From contig JAHBMJ010001111.1 of assembly GCA_018398765.1 (NCBI GenBank), positions 17,501 to 35,247 on the forward strand: a DNA stretch of 17,747 nucleotides. Direction: 5' to 3'. This document shows, in pieces, positions 9,249 through 17,747 of this stretch. Position 1 is the first letter of the stretch; each line of letters begins with the position of its first letter. The notes beneath the pieces were generated by a model. It was given only the letters and a program-made list of their open reading frames with translations. It was not told where the DNA came from and ran no database searches. Made by a program: the position numbers and the translations under genes. Origin of the DNA: Chromera velia (lineage: Eukaryota > Sar > Chromeraceae).

Positions 9249-11418
9249 CTCTCTCTCTGACTTTCAACAGCTACAGACCTGATACAGAGGGCACATCTTC
9301 ACGTCGAGGACCCCCCCGAACTGCAACCACCACTGCATATGTTGCAGCGAGAGTTCGAGCACCTCCCTGGCCTTCTTTGCATCCTCGCCCGTCCATCCCG
9401 AGAGCTTCTTTGTGCTTTCAGACTCTCTGAAGGCCTCTGAGGCGCAAATCGACCAGGCCAGACGGCAGACTGACTGCAACAATTAACGAAACATCCGGCC
9501 AGAGAGAATGGAGAGAGTCAGGTGAGAGAGAAGGAAAGAAACGAGGCACACTGCCTGCAAATGGAGGGAGAGGGAGGGAGGCAAGTGAAGAGAACTAAAA
9601 AGCACGGAATGGATTCACGAAACCTGATTCAAGAAAGCATCGCCAAAGACTAGGGGGAAAAAAGAGATTGAACAAGACAAGGACGGTTCGTCGAGAGAAA
9701 CGCACAGGAAGCAAGGAAGCAAGAAAGGGGACAGATGTGCGGGCCTTCCTTGCACCTCCCACCCCCCTTGCTCTGGCATCTTGCCAGCCTGCCTGCCTGC
9801 CTGACATATGTGAACATTCTGGCTCTCGCGTTTCCTCCTCCGAAGGGACTCTTCGTTTGAGACAACTCGCCCTGCTCTCTCATCTCTTTTGCTTCCTGCA
9901 AGAGGAAGTGAAAGAGAAAGACATGACAAATTCAGAACAAACGACAAAGACGCGAGAGGGAAGGCTTCATCAACAGGCAGTCCGACCACCGTATCTTCCT
10001 CCCCCTTCCGCCGTACGGCATTGACACCTCTCCTGTTTGTTTTTCTTCGTCAACCAACAGGGGAAGAGAGAGAAGCGACAAAGCAGGACAGAGAGACGGG
10101 GAAGAACTATCCCATGCAGACACAAATGTGGGTACAATCAGTGATGTTTTTCTCCCTTCCATTCCACTCTTGGAGCGACCTCACCGTTCAGCGCTCCCAT
10201 GACGTTTCCTTTCCCCACCATTGTTGGAGTCTGCTCTTCCTTTTCTACGAGGCTGTGCACCCTTCCTTCTTCCTTTCTTTGTTTTCTCTTTATTACGAAG
10301 ACCCCCCGACTGACCTCGAGAAGATCGTGCCACATGCCGACACCGAATCTCATCAAACTAGCTGTGAGAGCTGCACACAGACACCAAACACTCACATACG
10401 CACATAAGACGCCCACGCAGAAAGAAAGAAAGACACACATACACATACACAGAGAGAGAGAGAGAGAAAGGGGGGAGACACAATTATTTGGAATGACGAG
10501 AAGAATCGGAAACGACGAACATTCCGAGAGGAGGAGGGAGGTATGTGGGAAAAAGGAACATCGAAACAATAAAAAAGAAAGTTGATGAGCAGGTCAATGG
10601 ATCAATGACGCTCAGCTTGGTTCATCCATTCATATTCGTGAGCGTCGATCATGCTGCCACATTTTGAAAAACTCTTACACGCCACTTTGTCCCCTTTTTT
10701 GATCTTTTGTGCGTCTCTTCTCTTTCCTTCTCTTGCTGAGTCAACAGAAATCTCTTCTCTTCCCCCCTTTTCTCAAAGTCGGTAGAAGGCCTGTCGTAAC
10801 GCAGTCTCTCAGTCACTCAGGCAGCCAAATCAATTGTGTGGTGTTGACGCTCTGGTTACAGCAGACCAAATGACAGACGGACCTGATGAAGCCACCTTCC
10901 CTCCAGTGAGGGCGACTGCGAAGACTGCCTCTGCAAGGTGGACGTCTCTCAGAGCTTTGGTCTTGTTCTGTCGTGACCTCAGCTGCTTGAAGTTTTTCGA
11001 CAACTCTTCTTCTTCTTCGTCTGCTTCCACAGACGACGCAGGGCTGAGGCTGATCCCCCCGCGTCTCTCTGCCCTGTGTGCGCTCGCATCCATCACCTGC
11101 CGCCTCGACTGCAGAGCGTCTACAAACTCCATGAGATCCTCAGAGGAGAGACAGCGGAGACGGGCGAGACAAAACATCAAGTGAACGTATCCAGAGGCTT
11201 CCAGGGCTCTGCGGACATACAGGCACTCATTTTGCCGAAGACACAGATTTGGGCAGCTAAATGCACGCAAAGAAGGTGCAACAATTCATCAGAACTTTGA
11301 CAACTACACAGCTTTTCAGCCATTTCTCCACACCTACACGTACAGCAAAGTACAGCAGTGACGATAACGGTTGTCTCATATGTCAGATCAGCTGTGTGAC
11401 TCGAAATTCATCTTTCTC

Positions 11419-11464
<46 letters not shown>

Positions 11465-12951
11465 TGTGCCTGCTCGCATCTCCTTTCTGACTTCATGCGA
11501 CCAAGGGCATTCTTTCGAATGCTCCCTTTTTCATCCCTTGACGGCCAACTTCTCTTGATTCCTTCAGTCGCCGATCTTTCAGCGAAGCAACCGAAAGAGA
11601 CAATCCGTTGATGCGCTGCGTGCCATTTTCATCTCCCGAGTTTCCGGGCGTTCACCTCCGAAAGAAAAATGCATACAATAAATACATCCACGTTTCCAAG
11701 TACTTCCGTGAACTGACTTTTTGGACCTTCCAAGCTTGTAAGCGTTCACCTTCAGGAGGGAGTTGAGAATGCCCACGCTCTTTCCAGACGTAGCCAGGGC
11801 GGTGGCGAGTTTGATGCCCTCCCCGAGGGGGATGTTGAACTGTTGCTTCATCCGCCTGCTCTCGTCAATCGTCTCGACCAGAACTGCATGGGGATGATGA
11901 TAAATCACATGCATTCAAGAATAGGAAACGCAAGTGGAGAGCAATATTCTTGCAGGCAGAGATTATTTGGGGGAAGAGAGGAAAAAGGAAAAGGGGAGCG
12001 AAGACTGGAATTTAAGGGGGACAGGGAACCTCACGGGAAGGCCACGCTTTGTTTCGAGAGAGAAGAAACGGAGACAAGGGACAAGGGCGGAGGAGGGGCA
12101 GAGGGCGAAAGGGAAGAAAAACTGGAGGAGTACATGAGGGTCAACACACTCTCCGCCGTAGCCACCCACGTACCTGATATAAAAGAGTTCAAAGCCGGCG
12201 TAAATTGCGGAAAGACTTCGGCACATCTGGAAGACGCCATGATGAACCGAATAACCAACTGCTTCACAGTGCCGTTCTCCGGATGACGCGAAGACCCCGG
12301 AGAGAACGAAGACATGCCAATCTTTCCCGCCGTCTCCAATTCTGTCTTCAGAACGTCAAAGACGGCATGGCGTTTTTTCTGAAGGTCCACGCTTGAGATG
12401 CATGCTTCTGTCATTAATAGAGTCGACTTCACATCTCCTGACCCACTTTTGGCAAGAGAAAAGTACTCATCTGCTGCCGTCTCGAGGCACGTTCTAACAA
12501 ACCGAGAGCTCGTCTGGAGACGGGAAAGAGATCCGGAGACAAGGGCAACCGTCCGTCTCGAAAAGAAATTCTTCTTCGACTTCAGATGATCTTGAATACT
12601 TGTGATGATATTCTCAAACCCATCTGACTGAAAGACTTGGTCGGCACTTCGGTGATTTTGCATCCAAGAGAGACGCAGCGCAGCCAGACACTGAATGAAA
12701 TCGTCAGGGGTGATCACCCCCTGCGTCTCCCTTTCCCGAAATTTTGACACCACTTCTCTCGCACTGCGCACTCCTGTATAGGTCTGAGGAAGAGAGGGCT
12801 CATGTGTCGGACGTCCCCATTCCTTCTGAGACGCAGGAAGAGCAGAGGCACTGGAGGCAGCTTTGCGGACCTGACGCACGCCCAGAGACCTCAGGGTAAA
12901 GGAAGGAGACGGACACTGGGGCCTCGAGACGAGGCGGGAGAGAGGAAGCAT
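7205..12951 (-). CDS. Organelle-targeted RAP-domain helical-repeat protein (10 exons, about 680 aa)
   Basis: Exons on the minus strand: 12951-12174, 11883-11727, 11256-10883, 10370-10315, 9895-9806, 9473-9279, 8540-8481, 8133-7974, 7414-7343, 7305-7205. Phases all agree and sum to 2043 nt. An alternative acceptor puts exon 3 at 11208, giving 664 aa. The first 35 residues are rich in Arg/Ser and lack acidic residues ([13 protein letters not shown]...), as in mitochondrial or plastid leaders. The body is alpha-helical with repeat-like segments such as [37 protein letters not shown] and [15 protein letters not shown], as in FASTK, OPR and RAP families. Residues about 620-680 resemble a RAP domain: [18 protein letters not shown] (strands with D640, D642), then STETKNKHL. 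The usual following strand and Trp are degenerate ([10 protein letters not shown]). RAP proteins are known organelle RNA-binding factors acting in rRNA or mRNA processing; this role is inferred from family. Confidence 0.72.
7306..7342 (-). other. 37-nt intron inside the RAP-domain coding region
   Basis: On the minus strand a GTGAGT donor follows PRQQ and a CCTGCAG acceptor precedes EDCHRLK. The interval is only 37 nt, and reading through it meets a TGA two codons in, so splicing is required to keep the frame. Other introns in this window are 170 nt or longer. The alternative is that exon 11 is mis-assigned. Confidence 0.5.
7656..7674. repeat. Poly-G run with an ambiguous base
   Basis: A G homopolymer contains the only N in the window (7661). 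It lies in the intron 7415-7973 of the RAP gene. It marks a place where the assembly is unreliable and the true run length is unknown. Confidence 0.9.
8172..8255 (-). repeat. Two tandem 42-bp repeats resembling the RAP exon-8 start
   Basis: Units 8172-8213 and 8214-8255 differ at only a few positions. On the minus strand each encodes LQN(F/V)(P/S)DENERNI plus two residues. The start of RAP exon 8 (the exon at 8133-7974) reads [13 protein letters not shown] across its acceptor, and about 17 of 21 bases match over the DENERN/DESERK part. The units sit in the intron just upstream of that exon. They lack a matching donor, so I treat them as intronic duplicates and not as exons. Confidence 0.7.
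9017..9259. repeat. Compound CA/GA/GACA microsatellite
   Basis: Long alternating tracts of CA, GA and GACA, broken by a T-rich segment at about 9083-9120, fill much of the RAP-gene intron 8541-9278. Apparent open frames here are products of the repeat (Val-Cys, Ser-Leu or Thr-His strings). Confidence 0.95.
10371..10882 (-). other. RAP-gene intron 3
   Basis: This 512-nt intron lies between the exon ending VASS and the 56-nt exon [10 protein letters not shown]. Donor GTCCGT, acceptor GTGCAG on the minus strand. It contains a short AG microsatellite (10450-10468). Nothing else is recognised. Confidence 0.55.
11411..11465. repeat. CT microsatellite
   Basis: A near-continuous CT tract lies in the RAP-gene intron 11257-11726. 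On the minus (coding) strand it reads as GA and lies well upstream of the acceptor, so it is not the polypyrimidine tract of this intron. Confidence 0.9.
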
Positions 12952-13595
12952 AGCGAGCTAAAGAAACGCACTGGGTCGTTTCGTTCTCAGCGTCCTGACA
13001 TTCTATACACAGCTCCGTGGATGCTCCTTCTATCAAGAAAAGAGTTTCTCAAGCTGACATACGTGACACGTACAGCCTGTTCTTTCTTAATTCCCAATTC
13101 ACACGCGTCGAGCACGGCCCGTGGCCGCGGGTGGGTCCCGAGGGGCGCGCGGCCCGCGCGAACCTTGCGCAAAATCACAGCAGCTATAGCTGCAATCGCG
13201 GAGCTGTTAATTCAGCTGCTGTTAAATTCCCGCGCGGACCCATGCACCCGTGCGCGCGCGGGCCGGTCGGACGCGCGATCGCGACCCTACCTCATCGTCT
13301 ACCCGATCATCACCTCATGCATGCATGCAGCGAAAAATTCGAGTTAACCCATGCAGTCAGACTACAACGCATTCCTCCACGAATTCAAAGTTCGGCTCTT
13401 CGATCAACGTCGCACGCCTCACTCCTCCCAAAATTATTCTTTCCTGTTCGCTCGCAAGACCGAATTTTCAAACCATTAACGAGTCCTCCTCCGTCGACCA
13501 ACAACTCAAACAAGTTGAGCAACACTAGCTTGGATTCCGCCATCACAAAGCAACGGTTCCCTTTACCTCCAGTCGATTCTCGAAAAGCTCATAAG
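12952..13595. promoter_or_regulatory. Divergent promoter region between RAP and opsin genes
   Basis: The RAP gene starts leftward at 12951 and the opsin gene rightward at 13596, leaving about 644 bp for both promoters and leaders. Bases about 13100-13290 are very GC- and CpG-rich. Inside lie the palindromes GCAGCTATAGCTGC (13180-13193) and CGCGATCGCG (13274-13283), followed by TGCA repeats at 13318-13329. The last 260 bp before the opsin ATG are less GC-rich and look like leader sequence. The opsin frame is open upstream to 13017, but its translation there has no conserved look, so the near ATG at 13596 is preferred. Confidence 0.55.
13318..13329. promoter_or_regulatory. TGCATGCATGCA motif upstream of opsin
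   Basis: Three tandem TGCA units lie 267-278 bp before the opsin ATG. The corresponding cluster lies 238-257 bp before the kinase ATG. In both places a GC-rich block and a TATAGCTG-containing palindrome sit just upstream. A shared regulator is plausible. Confidence 0.45.
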
Positions 13596-15136
13596 ATGAT
13601 TCCCGATGGCACGTTGGGTATTATCTTTGTCTGCATTTCAGTCTTTCAGTTTTTCTCGGGCATTTACCTCTTCCACGTCTCCGCCCACTTCATCGGGTCG
13701 CAGCAGATGCTCCGGCTCAGGTCAGTCAGTCAGGTGGAACCATGGAGTTTTTTCTATATATATGTGTATCTATGAACCGTCTGCTGCACGCGCAGACGAA
13801 AACGTGCCCTCCGCTTCACCCTCACACCCACCCACCCCGAGCAGGTTTGCTAACAGACACGCATTGGTATATATATGCCTGGTGCTTTGTGCAGGTGGGA
13901 GAAGGGGTACAATAACGATGTTGTCGGGGCCCGAAGTCTTCCGCTGAATCGATTCGTCGGTCCGTCAGACTGCCCGTGCAAGTACATAGCGTGGATATCA
14001 AAAGCTTCTTCTGCATGCATCATCCCATCCCACGTTGATTGAGACCCTTTCTGGCACCTGTGACGTGTCTTGAACCCTCACACAAGATTGACTGACCTTT
14101 TTTCTTCTTTTTTCATGGTTGCACGGAAACTCCATCTGCTCCTTGAGGGCTCTATCAGCGCCAACTCAATGTCCGACTCTTACTCACGCCGCCTAAGTAA
14201 GGAAAAGCAATATTCGTCGCTGCGACTATGCGTCTGTGTGCAGGTTCGATTGTCTCCCTGGTCTCCTTTGTGGAGTATTCAATCAGGGCTTGCCAGATGT
14301 TCGACAAGGCGGCGGGACGGGACCCCGGGCTCGATGTGACACCGTCAGTCGGTTTCAAATCTAAATGTGTACATCTCTCTTCGGTGTTTCCCTCTTTCGA
14401 CTTCCCGGATTTATGAGCTGAAGACATTCATTCAAACAGTGCTTTTCAACGAACGATTGTAGTGGGGATTGTGGCTCACGATGATCGGCAGGCGCCTCTT
14501 CTTGGCCCCTTGGTTATCGCGTTGATTTGTTCTGCTCTGCTGCCTGCGAATGCGCATTCCATTCGTGGGTTTGTTCTTTTCTTTGTGTGATATTTCGAGC
14601 TGTACCTAGCCTGCAAGGCTCCGCACTAATTTTCATGCTTTCCATCGCGTCGGCTTTCTGTCTTTTCCCTTTTCCCCCTTTTACCGTTTTCCTCTTTACC
14701 TGTGTGTCTGCATGTCTGTCTGCCTGCCTGCCTGGCTTGCCGGCTGTATCTCTTTCTGCCTCCTTCCTCCGTTAGCCATTCTGGGCATTTGCGCACGTGT
14801 CATCGTCTTTGTCTACATGCATGTTGCAGACATACAGCTAATGTGTTGTGTAAGCAAAATTACTTCCCTGCAGGTACATGTACTGGGGCTACCTTGTCGG
14901 ATGCCCTCTGATCATTTGGGACTTCGCCGAGACCCTGGGGGTTGAGGGAATTCCCTTTTATTCAGCAGCCACCTTCTTCTGCATTCTTGTCGGATTCTGG
15001 TGAGTGAGTGAGTGAGTGAGTGAGTGAGTGAGTGAGTGAGCGAGTGAGTCAATGAGAGAGTGAGTGATCCTGACCGAGATGGAGTGAGTCAATAAGAGAG
15101 TGTGTGAGTCAGTTAGGCTGACTGACTGACTGACTG

Positions 15137-15168
<32 letters not shown>

Positions 15169-16636
15169 ACGGACGGACTGACTGGCTGCCTGACTGACTG
15201 ACTGACTGACTGACTGACTGACGTGACGTAGGTATTTGGGGAGACTGAGATTGCTTGTAGTGTCCTCCTTCCTCTTTCAGTTCCTCGGCAAGGCCAATGA
15301 ATGAGAATGGATTTTTAGCCTTTCGTTGACCCATGCAAACCATTGCTCTCCCGCTGAGCGAGCGTCGCATGAAGCGCTTTTATGTGTATATGAATAAATA
15401 AGTACATGTGAGTATGTGGGTGCAGGACGGAGCACATCAGGAGTTCTGCTCAGTGGTTTCTCTTCGGTACAGGGGACTTTCTTGTCGGAATTATGGCGTG
15501 GAACGTTGGCAAGAGGGCCCTCTACGTTCTCAACACACTGATCAAACACGACGTTTCCAAGCCAGCAGCCAGGTTAGTACGCACAAATGGTGAAGCAGGA
15601 AACAATGCGGTTGCCGTATGGGTGGAGAGGCTGAATTTCCTCCGTTGCAAATCATCCCATGAGAGGACCCCGTCTCTCTGTCACACACAGCTGTTTGTCG
15701 GATCGGTTGCTTAATGGAACGAACAAAAGGATGAAACGAAGGGAAAGTCACTTCTCGTCGCCTTCTGAAGCCATTGTGAGTTTCGATCTGGCAGAGGGGA
15801 AGTGCACGTCGCCACATGCTGCCTGCCTTTTTGTTACTAACTGTGCGCCTTGTAGTTCTCAACGTGCACCTACAGTGCGCACAGAGGGACAGAGCTCCTG
15901 ACATGCGACCTCTCTGTGCAGCGCATGCACCTTGTGGTGTATATATACATCTCCAAAATCAAATTGCAGATGGCTGGTGATCTCCCTGATGACCTTTGGC
16001 CTCGGGTGGTGCGTGTTTCCGATCGCCTGGCTTCTTCGTGACGACATCCACTCGGTGGGCACTGTGGACACCTCGTACATCGCTCTGCTCCATGGATTCG
16101 GAGACGTCGTCTCGAAACCTCTGTTCGCAATGTTCCTCACACAATACAGGTTGGTGGGCCTGTGCGTATTTATGTATGTATGTATACATGTATGTATGTA
16201 TGTGGCGAACGTTTTCCATCCTCCACGGGCTTCGCCTTCACACTAGCAAAGCACACAAAGACCTCGCCCCCAGACAGCCAGAGCAGCCGAAGAACACAGT
16301 CGAAAAAAAGAAGGGAAGCTGGGTTCAGGGCTGTCAGGTGAAGGAAATTCTTAGGAAGTACAAGCAGGGAAGAGGATGGCGTTATGAGGTGGCGTGGCAT
16401 GGGTGGCAGTCAACATCACATGAAGCAGCCTCGCTCATGCGCAAGCACGCCCTGCCAGAAGTGGAAGAGTTCGAGAAGAAATGTAGTTGTTCAGCTAGTT
16501 GCCAAATGTTGCCGAGTGAGGGTCCATCTTTAACAATCTGCCTTGCATGTCGTGACTTGCCGAACGCTAGACGCCTATTATGGGCTGATGGCGATGGCGT
16601 ATGATGATGATGATGATGTACGTATGTAAATGTATG

Positions 16637-16672
<36 letters not shown>

Positions 16673-17681
16673 CTCGACTGATTGTTGCAGGACGATCACG
16701 GAAGATCTCCACTTGAAGTCAATCCTGCGTGCCCTAAACTGGCTTCGTGACTTCGAGAACAAAAAAGCCGACTTCGAGTTTAAGGATGTGCCTGAGGAAG
16801 TGGTCAGTCTATCTGTCCACCAGTCTGCCTGTGTGTCTGTTTTAGGCCTGCTTGGCTTTTTTGTGCTCTCTGTTTTCGTGCTCTCCACTGTAATTTTCTT
16901 CCATCCATTTTCTCTTCCTCTGACTACACTCATTCCAGAATGCATATTCATGGTCAGGGGGACGTGTGCCTCATGGTTCTTTCTGTGTTCTTTTCTTTGT
17001 TCTGACAACCATCCGTTTCTTTCGTTGAGGCGTTGACCTTGCTCGTCTGAACATTTCTTACACAATTTTCTCCCCTCCCTCCTTCTCCTATTTCTGCAGG
17101 TCATTGTGACGGTGCCTGCTCTACTGGAGTCCTGCATGAACGCCACAAAACCCGCAGAGGTCAAGAAGGCCCTAGACGTCGTCCGGGCACGCTCCATGAC
17201 AGGCAAGAAGGAAAGCATGGCCCAAGACGCGGCTCTCCTCATGACGCAACTCCAGCAACAAGACCCAGGCAATAGGGGAACCCTCATGGTACCAGACGTT
17301 GAAGGTCAAACACACAAGGCGAAGACGCAACAGGTGCACTCAGCCCCCGAGCACCTCACCACCCCCCAGATGCCTATGACCCCCATGCAAGGAGCACACC
17401 CTGCCTGGCCACATGCCTATGCGTACCCCTGTGCCCCCCCCTACCCGTACCCCTACCCCTATCCCTACGCCTACCCCTACCCTCCCTGCGCAACCGCAGC
17501 AACCCCCGGAAGCCACCACGCTCCGATCACCCCTGCAGAAAGTCACCACCGCTCTGGCCGCAGCTCTCCGAACCCTGCAGCAGCAGGGCGTGTCGACCAA
17601 GGAGAGCTCGAGAAAGTCCTCAATGCAGTTGCGGGTCTGGAACATTCCCTTGATGCCAGACTTGCACTGCATCAATCGTGA
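13596..17681 (+). CDS. Microbial-type (type 1) rhodopsin with long Tyr-Pro-rich tail (8 exons, 478 aa)
   Basis: Exons: 13596-13720, 13895-13959, 14244-14343, 14874-14999, 15426-15572, 15970-16149, 16691-16802, 17100-17681; phases agree and total 1437 nt. Seven hydrophobic helices lie at about 8-30, 62-80, 98-119, 123-139, 147-178, 188-210 and 222-247. Helix G has H229...D233-V-V-S-K237, with K237 the retinal Schiff-base lysine and D233 the Asp212 position of bacteriorhodopsin. Helix F has W201-C-V-F-P-I-A-W208, the retinal pocket. Helix C reads YMYWGYLVGCPLIIWDFAE: aligned on P108, the Arg82 position is M99, Asp85 is G102, Trp86 is Y103, Thr90 is C107 and Asp96 is D113. Cys before Pro and HxxxDxxSK resemble channelrhodopsin/HKR-type algal opsins. 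The 230-residue tail has a Tyr-Pro tract (391-414) and a C-terminal coiled-coil-like segment. No enzyme domain was seen. A sensory or channel role is more likely than proton pumping; this is inference. Confidence 0.83.
15000..15049 (+). repeat. GTGA tandem array that includes a splice donor
   Basis: Opsin intron 4 (15000-15425) opens with about ten tandem GTGA units, so the GTGAGT donor is repeated at 4-nt steps. Only the first keeps the phase needed to join TG to the G of exon 5. Confidence 0.85.
15118..15223 (+). repeat. CTGA/GGAC tandem array
   Basis: A second tetranucleotide array lies in the same opsin intron: CTGA units, four GGAC units, then CTGA units again. Its minus-strand translation is a Ser-Gln-Ser-Val string and is not a gene. 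Confidence 0.9.
15573..15969 (+). other. Opsin intron 5
   Basis: This 397-nt intron has a GTTAGT donor and a TTGCAG acceptor. It separates the helix E exon from the exon carrying helices F and G. No repeat or coding signal was found inside. Confidence 0.6.
16150..16690 (+). other. Opsin intron 6 with three microsatellites
   Basis: This 541-nt intron has a GTTGGT donor and a GTTGCAG acceptor. It holds a TATG tract (16169-16203), an ATG tract (16600-16618) and a TG tract (16639-16669). It lies between the exon with helices F and G and the first tail exon. Confidence 0.7.
17415..17486 (+). repeat. Tyr-Pro coding repeat in the opsin tail
   Basis: Degenerate TAC-CCC hexamer repeats encode alternating Tyr, Pro and Ala (residues 391-414, for example PYPYPYPYPYAYPYPP). 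Codon third positions vary (TAC/TAT, CCC/CCG), which suggests selection on the peptide and not merely recent slippage. Confidence 0.8.
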
Positions 17682-17747
17682 GAGGGCCAGCTGCAACACG
17701 AACAAAGCGCCACCCAACTGGAGGTGCCACCTATGGAAAGAGAAATG
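17682..17747 (+). other. Open sequence after the opsin TGA
   Basis: The 22 codons after the TGA at 17679-17681 stay open in the same frame to the window edge and read as hydrophilic, Gln/Glu-rich sequence (EGQLQHEQSATQLE...). The sequence at the stop also gives a good donor, TC then GTGAGA at 17678. So the terminus could be a true stop, an intron start, or a readthrough stop. Confidence 0.4.

Noticed and set aside
8836-9282. Long open frames on both strands over the CA/GA tracts
   Set aside because: They are products of dinucleotide repeats with Val-Cys, Ser-Leu or Thr-His strings and no family motif.
13017-13595. Open frame in phase with the opsin start, about 190 codons upstream
   Set aside because: It crosses the GC-rich promoter block, where stops are rare by chance. 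The peptide has no helix or targeting pattern, and the region holds promoter-like motifs. The ATG at 13596 directly precedes helix A.
15113-15370. Minus-strand open frame of Ser-Gln-Ser-Val repeats
   Set aside because: It is a direct translation of the CTGA tandem array inside an opsin intron.

Overview
The window is nuclear DNA from an intron-rich unicellular eukaryote. None of the genes is bacterial in structure: coding sequence is cut into short exons (31 to 778 nt) by introns of mostly 170 to 740 nt, and exons join only when splice sites and codon phase are respected. The gene set is a signal-peptide-bearing protein kinase, a RAP-domain organelle protein and a microbial-type (type 1) rhodopsin. 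Together with repeated TGCATGCA promoter motifs, this best fits a photosynthetic alveolate such as a chromerid. That assignment is inference; no rRNA or organelle marker is present. All gene models below were built by eye from splice consensus, phase and protein-family motifs.

Layout. 1-539: 5' flank and probable promoter with a GC-rich block and TGCATGCA clusters. 540-5050 (+): nine-exon kinase gene, predicted 490 aa. 5051-5914: AT-rich convergent intergenic region with a perfect palindrome. 5915-6852 (-): small gene of unknown function with an uncertain 5' end, which could instead be the 3' part of the next gene. 7205-12951 (-): ten-exon gene for a helical-repeat plus RAP-domain protein, about 680 aa, with an organelle-type leader. 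12952-13595: divergent promoter region between the RAP gene and the opsin gene. 13596-17681 (+): eight-exon rhodopsin gene, predicted 478 aa, with seven membrane helices, the retinal lysine and a long Tyr-Pro-rich cytoplasmic tail. The last 66 bases stay open in the opsin frame after its TGA.

The three main genes share unusual splice signals. About half of the inferred donors read GTC instead of GTA or GTG, and nearly all acceptors end in TGCAG. The kinase and opsin promoters share the same arrangement of a GC-rich block followed by TGCATGCA repeats about 260-280 bp before the ATG. The genes do not form an obvious pathway. The most notable item is the rhodopsin: it keeps the retinal-binding lysine but lacks the usual Arg and Asp/Glu of helix C.
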